The notes beneath the pieces are model-generated. The model was not told the origin of the DNA. It was given only the letters and a program-made list of their open reading frames with translations, and made no database searches. Below, piece by piece: positions 52,715-59,532 of a DNA stretch of 64,000 nucleotides. The position numbers and the translations under genes were made by a program. This DNA comes from Caballeronia arationis (GTDB taxonomy: Bacteria > Pseudomonadota > Gammaproteobacteria > Burkholderiales > Burkholderiaceae): contig NZ_FCOG02000028.1 of assembly GCF_001544975.2 (NCBI RefSeq), positions 1-64,000 on the forward strand, read 5' to 3'. Numbering within the stretch: position 1 is the stretch's first letter; each line of letters opens with the position of its first letter.

Positions 52715-53664
52715 GAACGGTCTCCTTTCGAGCGCTTTACCGAGCGCGCGCAGAGCAAGCCAGTGACCATCGACGCGAACTCGCATATCGACTCGCGTGC
52801 ATTGGGATCGCGGTCGGTCGCATACACGGTGAAGGCTTCGGCAAGCATGCCGATGTTAACGCGCGGATCGGCCGCCCATTGCTTAATCACGGCGGGCACG
52901 GCGGTGCGCTTGATGACGCCGAGCGCGCGCAGATAGGACGCCATCGACTTGGTGCGCTCGCGTACTTCCAACGGGGTGAGTGCGTCACCTTGCGATAGCA
53001 AAGCGCTTTTCTTGCTGCGCTGCACAGTGGGCGCTTTCTTCGTCCGTTCGCGCTCATTGTTATCGTCGGGCAGAGAAGCCGCCGACGCCGAAGGCGGCAC
53101 CTCACGCGCGCGCGTGTTCAGCGGTGCGTGGCTATGCCGCTCCTGCCCCGTGTGCTTTAACCGCGTACTTTTACCGTGTATGTGGCTCACTGGTGAGCCC
53201 ATTAGAGATGAGCAAATGAGCCCTTTACCGTTAGGCAAATGAGCCCATTTCACGCCGTTAATAGGCTCATCAGTGAGCCCATTTCCGGTCACTGTAATAG
53301 GCTCAGCAGTGAGCCCATTAGAAGGCTCGTCGTGGTCATCCGGAAGGCTCCTTTGGGCGAGTCGTTCCTTCATTTTATTGCGCAGTGCGGCAAGCGGCGG
53401 AACGTGGAATTCATAAGCGTGAATGCGCCCGGTCTTGCCGACCCGCTTCCCGGTATCGATCAAGATGCCGAGCTTGCGAAGGGTCGCAAAGTGACGCTTC
53501 ACTTGCGCGCGACTGAAGCCGGTGCGCGCACACAGGTGGTCGATTGATGGAAAGAGCTTGTCGTCTTTTCGGTCTCGGACCATATCGGCCAGCACGAAGG
53601 CGAGCGGCCATGCCGGGCCGAGTTCCGGCATCAGCGCGACAGAGGCAAGGGTGGTGAAGGTCAC
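52711..53664 (-). CDS. Replication initiator-like protein with winged-helix domain
   Basis: This 317-residue protein has an N-terminal winged helix (residues about 35-90: FPSIDHLCARTGFSRAQVKR, then HFATLRKLGIL), as in phage O-type initiators. A flexible central region is encoded by repeated DNA, and the C-terminal part (residues about 230-317) is helical and may bind partners. The five repeats inside the gene (53184-53320) look like origin iterons, the lambda O arrangement. It lies after the AlpA-like gene with 289 bases between, which hold an opposite-strand terminator. Confidence 0.65.
   Translation of the reverse strand: MTFTTLASVALMPELGPAWPLAFVLADMVRDRKDDKLFPSIDHLCARTGFSRAQVKRHFATLRKLGILIDTGKRVGKTGRIHAYEFHVPPLAALRNKMKERLAQRSLPDDHDEPSNGLTAEPITVTGNGLTDEPINGVKWAHLPNGKGLICSSLMGSPVSHIHGKSTRLKHTGQERHSHAPLNTRAREVPPSASAASLPDDNNERERTKKAPTVQRSKKSALLSQGDALTPLEVRERTKSMASYLRALGVIKRTAVPAVIKQWAADPRVNIGMLAEAFTVYATDRDPNARESICEFASMVTGLLCARSVKRSKGDRS
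53184..53320. repeat. Iteron-like repeats inside the replication gene (candidate origin)
   Basis: TGAGCCC(A/T)TT occurs five times, with TGAGCCC starting at 53194, 53217, 53240, 53274 and 53310. The first three are spaced exactly 23 bases. Three copies carry the larger unit GGCTCA-N3-GTGAGCCCATT, itself an inverted repeat. The repeats fall in the middle of the initiator coding sequence, as in lambdoid origins. Confidence 0.7.
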
Positions 53665-53730
53665 GGCGTGCCCCGCTCGGTCTTCACCACGTGGGGAAGG
53701 TGCTCACTGGCGCGCGAGCGGGTGCGGCGG

Positions 53731-53824
53731 TACGATAGCGACTGCATCGCGGTCTTTCTCCAAATCTGTAGAACGCGAAGGCAACATCGAGCGGCCCGGA
53801 ATACTCCTCCGGTGCCGCTTTTTT
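53731..53824 (+). ncRNA. Candidate small RNA opposite to the replication operon
   Basis: A plus-strand TACGAT -10-like hexamer (53731-53736; -35 weak) is followed about 55 bases later by a strong intrinsic terminator. This predicts an RNA of roughly 80 bases with no coding frame. Its direction is opposite to the alpA-rep transcript that crosses the same DNA. P4-type satellites use a small RNA for immunity, so a regulatory role is plausible but unproven. Confidence 0.4.
53791..53824 (+). terminator. Intrinsic terminator on the plus strand
   Basis: GCGGCCCGGA pairs with TCCGGTGCCGC around a 7-base loop (one mismatch/bulge) and is followed by six T residues. No annotated plus-strand gene ends here. 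Confidence 0.72.
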
Positions 53825-53953
53825 ATTGCCTTCGTCCGGGCCGCATCGGCCTTAGCTCTCATCGGATTTGATCAAGACTCGCTCGCCGCTCGTTGAACAT
53901 GTCGGCAAGGGTTAAGAGGCGGCGGCTCTGCGGCCACTCGCTTGTGTTGAGGA

Positions 53954-54262
53954 TTACGCAGCGTCATCAGCGCCTTCGCGCTTTGCTCGTTTTGCTTCCT
54001 GTGCGCGCCGCGCTTTCATCCTGAGATAAGCATCGAAGTCTTCTTCGAGCCATGCCTCATTACCCACGAGCTTGAATGAGGTCGGGAAGTCCGGGTCGGA
54101 GTTTGCCAAGCGGCGCGCGGTGGTGCGTGAGCGTCCGATCTTGCTTGCGATGCCGTTAATGTTGATCACACGCAGGGGTTTGACTGCCTCCGCAGGAAGG
54201 TCCGGCTCTTGGATATTTCGCGGTCGGCCCGGTCCACGCTTCGCTTCGATTTGCTCGCTCAT
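53954..54262 (-). CDS. AlpA-like transcriptional regulator with AT-hook-like N-terminus
   Basis: This 102-residue protein has GPGRPRN (an AT-hook-like motif) at residues 10-16. An AlpA/MerR-type helix-turn-helix follows (GIASKIGRSRTTARRLANSD), then the conserved FKLVGNEAWLEEDFDAYL wing. I chose the ATG at 54262 after GGGAG. AlpA proteins activate integrase/excision and replication genes of P4-like elements. It has a good promoter at 54303-54331 and is probably the first gene of the element's leftward operon. Confidence 0.85.
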   Translation of the reverse strand: MSEQIEAKRGPGRPRNIQEPDLPAEAVKPLRVININGIASKIGRSRTTARRLANSDPDFPTSFKLVGNEAWLEEDFDAYLRMKARRAQEAKRAKREGADDAA

Positions 54263-54302
54263 GGCGCTCCCTGCATCGCTTTGATTCGAATTGCTTAGCG
54301 AA

Positions 54303-54331
54303 ATAATGTGCGAAAATCGGATACTTTTCAA
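54303..54331 (-). promoter_or_regulatory. Promoter of the AlpA-like gene
   Basis: On the minus strand, TTGAAA (54331-54326) and CATTAT (54308-54303) are separated by 17 bp and lie about 40 bases before the ATG. This is a good sigma-70 match in an AT-rich stretch. Confidence 0.65.
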
Positions 54332-54514
54332 GGTCACATTCCCGCCATGCAGAGACTTCGAAGAGAAGGATTTTTCGCGAACGGCGAGCGGGATTCGTTT
54401 GCGAAGTATGTGCAGATGCGTGGCATTGATGTGCATAGTGATGCACAGCGATGCAACTTGTGGCAGAAGATTCAGCAGCCGTGCGGGAAGCTTTTTCTCG
54501 TTCGTGTGAAGCGG

Positions 54515-54542
54515 CGCTCATTTATTTTTATTTCAATGAGCG
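54515..54542. terminator. Hairpin after the integrase gene
   Basis: CGCTCATT and AATGAGCG form 8-bp arms around a 12-base AT-rich loop, starting 8 bases past the integrase stop. It may end the integrase transcript, although there is no T run. Confidence 0.4.
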
Positions 54543-54549
54543 GCCGTCT

Positions 54550-55812
54550 TCACATCGCATGCGCGGCTTCGAGCGGTTCGCGAAACACAGTGCCGAGCGG
54601 CAGCACCTTGGCGGCGGGTTCGCGCAAGTAATCGGCCCACGCTTGCATCAGCATCACGCGCGCATCGAAGTGCCGGGTGCGCTCATATGCCTTTTGCACC
54701 GCACCGCGCTTGTCATGCGCGAGCACGCTCTCAGCGATGTCGGCATCCACCTTGAGACGTTCAGTGAGGAAGGTGCGCAGCGATGAGCGCATTCCGTGGG
54801 TGGTCACGGTGCCGAGCGCATAGCCAAGCTTGCGCAACAGGCCCGCGAGGTCCGCATCCCAATGCGCGCGGCCGGTGCCCGAAGGAAACACCAGCGCTTC
54901 GGCACCACGTGCGCCCGGCAGCGCTTCGAGCAAGGCGAGCGCAGCATCACAGAGCGGCACATCGTGAGCGCGCTTGGTGGCCTTTCGGCCCTTCATGCGC
55001 GCGGCCGGGATGCGCCACACCTTCGCATCGGCGTCGATCTCGCCCCACACCCCGCCGCTCGCTTCGCCCGCGCGCACACCGGTAAGCACGAGAAATTCCA
55101 TCAACCGGGCGAGGTTGCCATCGACGGCGCGCAACTTCGCCATGAAGCCGGGCATCTCGCGCCATGCGAGCGCGGCGCGGTGCTCGATGGCTTCGCCCAC
55201 GGCGGGCATCAGGTTTTCAAGGTGCCCGGACCAGCGCGCCGGGTTCTCGCCTTCGCGATAGCCCGCGCTCTTCGCCCAATCGAGCACGCTCTCGATGCGT
55301 TGGCGCAGCAAGGTCGCGGTGGCGTGCTTCTTCGTCCAGATCGGCTCAAGCACTTTGAGCACGTGAGTGGTGTCAATCTCGCTCACGTCGAGGCGGCCGA
55401 TGATCGGGTTTGCGTGCAATTCGAACCCGCGCCGCCATGCGTGTGTGTTGGCGTCGCTCCACCCGCTCTTTTGCAAGTCGATGTACTTCGTCGCCGCCTC
55501 CGCGACGGCGAGTCGCTTGGCAAGCGCGGCGCGCGCCACCTTGCGGGCGTGTTGCTTCTGTCCGAGCGGATCGATGCCGCTTGCCTTGAGCTTGCGGGCA
55601 TCGGCGGCTTTTTCGCGTGCTTGCGCGAGCGTGATGGCCGGGAAGGGGCCAAGACCCATCTCGCGCTTGCGCCCGTGCAAGCCGTAGCAATAGAGCCAGC
55701 TTTTGGAGCCGGACGGCGTGACTTGTAGAATCAAGCCCGCGCCGTCTGGGTGATAGCCCGGCTCTGTGAGAGACTTGATGGCGGAAGCAGTGAGGCGGTG
55801 GATACTACGCAT
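54550..55812 (-). CDS. Tyrosine-type site-specific integrase (P4 family)
   Basis: This integrase of about 420 residues has an N-terminal arm-binding DUF4102-like domain (LTEPGYHPDGAGLILQVTPS, then GSKSW). The catalytic set includes Arg247 (LTGVRAGEA), His339 and Arg342 (THGMRSSLR), His366 (LAHDKRG) and nucleophile Tyr376 (AYERT). The start at 55812 follows GGAG. It lies at the right end of the element, 190 bases from the putative attR, as P4-type integrases do. Tandem 10-mers and a C-rich repeat between gene and end are probable integrase binding sites. Confidence 0.93.
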   Translation of the reverse strand: MRSIHRLTASAIKSLTEPGYHPDGAGLILQVTPSGSKSWLYCYGLHGRKREMGLGPFPAITLAQAREKAADARKLKASGIDPLGQKQHARKVARAALAKRLAVAEAATKYIDLQKSGWSDANTHAWRRGFELHANPIIGRLDVSEIDTTHVLKVLEPIWTKKHATATLLRQRIESVLDWAKSAGYREGENPARWSGHLENLMPAVGEAIEHRAALAWREMPGFMAKLRAVDGNLARLMEFLVLTGVRAGEASGGVWGEIDADAKVWRIPAARMKGRKATKRAHDVPLCDAALALLEALPGARGAEALVFPSGTGRAHWDADLAGLLRKLGYALGTVTTHGMRSSLRTFLTERLKVDADIAESVLAHDKRGAVQKAYERTRHFDARVMLMQAWADYLREPAAKVLPLGTVFREPLEAAHAM

Positions 55813-55836
55813 GAGGATTCTCCGAGGCGGCGTCAC

Positions 55837-55859
55837 TTCACCCCCCTTTCTACCCCCCT
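55837..55859 (+). repeat. C-rich direct repeat, right element end
   Basis: This is the partner of 45612-45634 with one substitution (22 of 23 identical), in direct orientation. It lies just upstream of the integrase start. Confidence 0.55.
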
Positions 55860-55870
55860 CAAAGCGTGAG

Positions 55871-55920
55871 GCGGTTTGAATCGGTTTGAAGCGATCTGAA
55901 GCGATCTGAAGCGATCTGAA
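55871..55920 (+). repeat. Five tandem 10-bp repeats near the right end
   Basis: The units are GCGGTTTGAA, TCGGTTTGAA and three copies of GCGATCTGAA, contiguous and in phase with one DNA turn. They lie between the integrase gene and the putative attR. They are likely binding sites for the integrase arm domain or a regulator. Confidence 0.6.
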
Positions 55921-56002
55921 GCGGAGAATTGTACTAAATTCGTTGATCCATAAGGGTTTATCGGGCGTCTCGCCGCTTCACGCTTGGATCGAGTGTAGGC
56001 TT

Positions 56003-56022
56003 ACTTTCTTTCTGCTGCAAAG
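56003..56022 (+). repeat. Putative attR core
   Basis: ACTTTCTTTCTGCTGCAAAG matches 45535-45555 except for one missing G. From 56012 rightward the sequence continues as the second half of dispersed repeat copy 4. Confidence 0.65.
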
Positions 56023-56563
56023 AAAGTAACCAAAGAAAGCAGCTTTTTCAGGCAACAGTCTTAGGACGGCAACGCACTGGCAATACCGATTGGCCCAGCG
56101 CCTAAGTGTCGCCCTCAAAGGACCATAGGGGCTTGGTGCGCGGCACGCACTGTGAAATCGCACAGTGAACAAGTTGGCACAGCGGTCATTCATCCGTTTT
56201 CGCTTCGCTGGACGAGAGGTACATCAGTCGCACGGTTGAGGTTCGCGGTCGAGGTTGCAATCCACTGGTTTTCGGTTGTGCCGTTCGTCCAAGCGAAGCG
56301 CGGACGGACCGGAACGAAGTGCATACCACTCTGTTGGAGTGCGAGAGGTGTCAGTGCGTGCGCGCGCCAAGCCCAGTGGTCCTTTGAGGGCGACACTTAG
56401 GCGCTGGGCCAGTTAGTGATGCGAGGGCGGTGACGTTTTGTGACTGCTGCCTGAAAAAGCTGCTTTCTTTGCTTACTTTCTTTGCAGCAGCAAAGAAAGT
56501 AAGTCCCGCCCCGGACAGGGGCAGAGCTAATAGACCAAAAAGAAAGCAAGTTCCACAGAAGCC
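56003..56563. repeat. Composite repeat: right half of copy 4 - core - copy 5
   Basis: The second half of repeat copy 4 (56003-56118) is followed by a 264-base core in inverted orientation relative to 30574-30837, then by intact copy 5 (56383-56563), whose 30-bp palindrome is at 56473-56502. Before the element integrated, this locus was an arm-core-arm unit like the one at 30394-31019. It lies past the 3' ends of the AraC-type and LysR genes. A GTG-started 68-codon frame (56396-56190, minus) is kept in step with its counterpart in the other core. Confidence 0.82.
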
Positions 56564-56572
56564 CAAAGCGCA

Positions 56573-57559
56573 TCACAACGGCTTGACCACGTCCACGACA
56601 AGCCCATTCTCCGCGAGCGCCTCGCGCAGCCCCAACCCCGGATACGCGCGATCGACGATCGCCATATCCGCGCGCGTCTCCTCGATGATCCAGTCTCGCA
56701 GATCGGCGACGACCGGCCGCAGCGGCCGGTTCTCCGGCCACACGAGGCAGCAGCGCCGGTTCGTCACGACGACTTCCTGCTCCGCGGGCAGCAAGGCGCC
56801 CTGGGAAAGCCAGTGCGACACCACATTGAGCCAGCCAAGCGCGATGCCCTGCCCGAGCAGCGCCGCCTGCACGACGATCGCGTAGTCGTTGAAACTCAGC
56901 ATGCCCGCCGAGTGCCGTCCGTGCCCGGCGAACGTGGCGAAGCGCTCGTGCCAGCCGCGCTCGCCGTCGTCCATGACGATCACCGTATCGCCCTGCTCGC
57001 GGCCCGCCGCAGTCCCCGACGTCTCGTGATAACGCTGGTTGCAGACCGGCAGCAGCGTCTCCGGCATCACGAGCACGCCGTTGTCGCCGATTTCGTCCTC
57101 GCGCATGAAGCGCATGCCGAGATCGACATCGACGAGCGGTCCGCCGATGCGCCCCGAAATCAGCTGGAACCGCAGATCGACCGACGGAAACGCCTGGTTC
57201 AGCCGGCTCATGCGCGGCATCAGCCAGTGCGTGGTGAACGCGGTGGACACCGAAAGCGTGACCGATTCCACGCCCGTCGCGCGTGCCTCGATCTCGCGGA
57301 TCGCGCTTTCTATCCCGTTGAAGCCTTCGGAAATTTTCCGGTAGAGAATCCTGCCGTTCTCGGTCAGTTCGATGCCGCCGCGCACGCGCTCGAACAAACG
57401 CACGCCCAGATGGTCTTCCATGCGTGACAGCATTCGGCTCACGGCGGGCTGGCTGACATACAGTTCCTGTGCGGCGCGCGTGAAGTTCCCGCAGCGCGCA
57501 GCGGCCTCGAAGACGAAGAGCGCATTGGCGCTCGGCAGTTTTTTGCGAAGGTTCGGCAT
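56573..57559 (-). CDS. LysR family transcriptional regulator
   Basis: This 328-residue regulator has a winged helix near residues 10-70 (AARCGNFTRAAQELYVSQPAVSRMLSRME) and an effector domain of GcvA/TrpI style (VSTAFTTHWLMPRMSRLNQAF). It diverges from the polyamine-type ABC operon across a 101-base promoter region that contains two inverted repeats. It is the probable regulator of that operon. Its 3' end abuts repeat copy 5. Confidence 0.92.
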   Translation of the reverse strand: MPNLRKKLPSANALFVFEAAARCGNFTRAAQELYVSQPAVSRMLSRMEDHLGVRLFERVRGGIELTENGRILYRKISEGFNGIESAIREIEARATGVESVTLSVSTAFTTHWLMPRMSRLNQAFPSVDLRFQLISGRIGGPLVDVDLGMRFMREDEIGDNGVLVMPETLLPVCNQRYHETSGTAAGREQGDTVIVMDDGERGWHERFATFAGHGRHSAGMLSFNDYAIVVQAALLGQGIALGWLNVVSHWLSQGALLPAEQEVVVTNRRCCLVWPENRPLRPVVADLRDWIIEETRADMAIVDRAYPGLGLREALAENGLVVDVVKPL

Positions 57560-57583
57560 GACCTGATGTTATGCCTGATCCAA

Positions 57584-57623
57584 CAATTTGGGAATTGCCG
57601 CCAAAAAAGAGGCGGCCTATATT
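57584..57623 (+). promoter_or_regulatory. Promoter of the polyamine-type ABC operon with two operators
   Basis: TTGCCG (-35, 57595-57600) and TATATT (-10, 57618-57623) are spaced 17 bp. CAATT-TGGG-AATTG (57584-57597) overlaps the -35, and GCCGCC-N8-GGCGGC (57597-57616) fills the spacer. Either could bind the divergent LysR protein or another repressor. Confidence 0.6.
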
Positions 57624-57660
57624 TTCTTCAACGCAGGCTTTTCAGCGAGACAAAGACGCA

Positions 57661-58737
57661 ATGGACGCACGAGCGAAAACAGGTGTTTCGATCCGATCGG
57701 CAGCGAAGCGTTACGGCCCGGTCGTGGCCCTCGACGACGTTTCGCTCGACATCGCCCCCGGCGAATTCGTGTCGCTGCTCGGGCCCTCGGGATCGGGCAA
57801 GACCACGCTGCTCGGCATCCTCGGCGGCTTCGTGCAGCCGAGTTCCGGCGCGGTCTGGGTCGGCGAGCGCGACATTACATTTGCGCCGCCGCACAAGCGC
57901 GACATCGGCATCGTGTTCCAGAACTACGCGCTGTTCCCGCACATGACCGTCGGGGAGAACGTCGCGTTTCCGCTGCGCGCTCGCCGTCAGCCGAAATCGA
58001 CGTGGGCGAAGAAAGTCGCCGATGCGCTCGCGATGGTCGAACTGTCGGGCTACGAAAACCGCGGCATCGGCCAGCTTTCCGGCGGCCAGCGCCAGCGCGT
58101 GGCGCTCGCCCGCGCGATGGTCTTCGAGCCGCAACTGATCCTGATGGACGAGCCGCTTTCCGCGCTCGACAAGCAGTTGCGCGAAACCATGCAGATCGAA
58201 TTGCGGCGCCTGCATCGCAAGCTCGGCGCGACGATCGTCTATGTCACGCACGACCAGCGCGAGGCGCTCACGATGAGCGACCGCGTCGCCGTGCTGAAGA
58301 ACGGCCGGCTCGTGCAGATCGACACGCCCGAGCGTCTGTACGACCGTCCGTGCGATGCGTTCGTCGCGAGTTTCATCGGCGAGGCGACGCTGCTTCACGT
58401 GACGCGCGCCGGCGACGATGCCGTGCGTCTCGGCGATACCGTCTTGCGCACCGCGCATCCGCTGCCGCGCGGCGACAAGCTGCTGCTCGCGGTGCAGACG
58501 GAAAAACTCGTGATCGACAGCGGCGACGCGACGAACGGCGTGAACCGTCTTTCATGCCGCGTCACCGAGGTGCTGTATCAGGGCGAGAGCCTGCGCGTGT
58601 TCGCCGCGCTCGCCGACGGCACGCCGATCAGTCTCAGGCAGCCGGGCAGCCACGACGCACGCCGGCGCATTCCGGAACCGGGCGCGCAGATGAGCGTCGC
58701 GCTCGATCCGCAGGACACGATCGTCGTGCCCGCCTGA
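57661..58737 (+). CDS. ABC transporter ATP-binding protein, PotA/spermidine-putrescine type
   Basis: This 358-residue ATPase has Walker A GPSGSGKTTLLG, Q-loop FQNYALFPHMTVGEN, signature LSGGQRQRVALARAM, Walker B LILMDEPLSALD and a C-terminal TOBE domain. It closely follows the PotA/CysA pattern for polyamine-like importers. The ATG at 57661 starts MDARAKTG. It opens an operon with an HAD gene, an oxidase and two permeases. The substrate-binding protein is not in the window and may follow the ALDH. Confidence 0.9.
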   Translation: MDARAKTGVSIRSAAKRYGPVVALDDVSLDIAPGEFVSLLGPSGSGKTTLLGILGGFVQPSSGAVWVGERDITFAPPHKRDIGIVFQNYALFPHMTVGENVAFPLRARRQPKSTWAKKVADALAMVELSGYENRGIGQLSGGQRQRVALARAMVFEPQLILMDEPLSALDKQLRETMQIELRRLHRKLGATIVYVTHDQREALTMSDRVAVLKNGRLVQIDTPERLYDRPCDAFVASFIGEATLLHVTRAGDDAVRLGDTVLRTAHPLPRGDKLLLAVQTEKLVIDSGDATNGVNRLSCRVTEVLYQGESLRVFAALADGTPISLRQPGSHDARRRIPEPGAQMSVALDPQDTIVVPA

Positions 58738-58815
58738 ATCCTTTCCGTATTTTTAGCCGCCCGCGCTTCGGGCATTCCTCTCCCGATTCATAGCAAACTG
58801 CACAAGGATGATTTC

Positions 58816-59529
58816 ATGAAGCTCACCGATTTCAAGGTCCTGACGTTCGACGTCGTCGGCACGCTGATCGACTTCGAGCGCGGCGTGCTCGCCTCCGTGC
58901 GCCGTCTCGGCGGCGCGGCGGCGAAGGACCTGACCGACGACCAGATCTTCGAGCCGTACATGCGCGGCCGCGCCACGTATCCGGGCCGTTCGAGCCACGA
59001 AATGGCGAACGTCTATCTGTCGCTTGCGAAGGAACTCGGTCTGCCCGACGATCCGCAATCGGCCGCCGCCTTCCAGCGCGACGTGCTCGAATGGCCGGCG
59101 TTCGCGGATTCGGTCGCGGCCCTGAAGCGCCTGCGCAAGCACTATCGCCTGGTCGCAATGACGAATGCGGATCGCGTGGCATTGTCGGCGTATGCGCACA
59201 CGCTCGGCGATCCGTTCGACGACACCGTTTGCTGCGACGAAACCGGCGTCGCCAAGCCCGATCCGCAATTCTTCGCGTATAACCGCGGCCGTCAGGCGGC
59301 GTTCGGCTACAAGTTCGGCGAGATCCTGCACACGGCGCAGAGCCAGTATCACGACATCGGCATCGCGACGCAGCTCGGCTACGCGACCTGCTGGATCCAG
59401 CGCCGTCAGAACCAGAAGGGCTTCGGCGCGACGCCGGTCCCCGAGGCCGTCACGACACCGACCTTCAAGTTCGCGACGCTCGCCGCGCTCGCGGATGCAG
59501 TCGAAGCCGAAGCGCGCCAGGCCGCCTGA
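58816..59529 (+). CDS. HAD-superfamily hydrolase, haloacid dehalogenase type II-like
   Basis: This 237-residue HAD protein has nucleophile Asp12 in FDVVGTLID, motif II threonine in AMTNADR, a Lys in VAKPDPQFF and HTAQSQYHDIG as the late loop. It is related in layout to the HAD at 34799, and in both places the next gene is an amine oxidase-like flavoenzyme. The repeated pairing argues for a shared role in amine catabolism rather than dehalogenation. It ends 3 bases before the oxidase start. Confidence 0.85.
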   Translation: MKLTDFKVLTFDVVGTLIDFERGVLASVRRLGGAAAKDLTDDQIFEPYMRGRATYPGRSSHEMANVYLSLAKELGLPDDPQSAAAFQRDVLEWPAFADSVAALKRLRKHYRLVAMTNADRVALSAYAHTLGDPFDDTVCCDETGVAKPDPQFFAYNRGRQAAFGYKFGEILHTAQSQYHDIGIATQLGYATCWIQRRQNQKGFGATPVPEAVTTPTFKFATLAALADAVEAEARQAA

Positions 59530-59532
59530 TCC

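Larger units (their letters stand above)
45535..56022. mobile_element. Integrated element (defective prophage or capsid-encoding phage satellite)
   Basis: The element is about 10.5 kb, bounded by near-identical direct repeats (45535-45555 and 56003-56022) in the dispersed-repeat palindrome. All confident genes point leftward: integrase, AlpA-like regulator, replication protein with iterons, SSB-like fragment, small proteins, HK97-type capsid, HNH nuclease, P27 small terminase, then lower-GC accessory genes at the left end. I find no portal, large terminase, protease, tail or lysis gene. It is therefore either a decayed prophage or a small satellite that borrows helper functions. Tyrosine-integrase elements with AlpA and a private capsid fit the satellite idea. 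Confidence 0.82.

Noticed and set aside
54308-54631. Plus-strand frame over the alpA promoter and integrase end
   Set aside because: It runs antisense through the promoter and integrase 3' end, with no family resemblance or ribosome site.
55871-55920. 10-bp tandem repeats as a CRISPR or VNTR in a gene
   Set aside because: Units are contiguous without spacers and lie in non-coding DNA beside the integrase.
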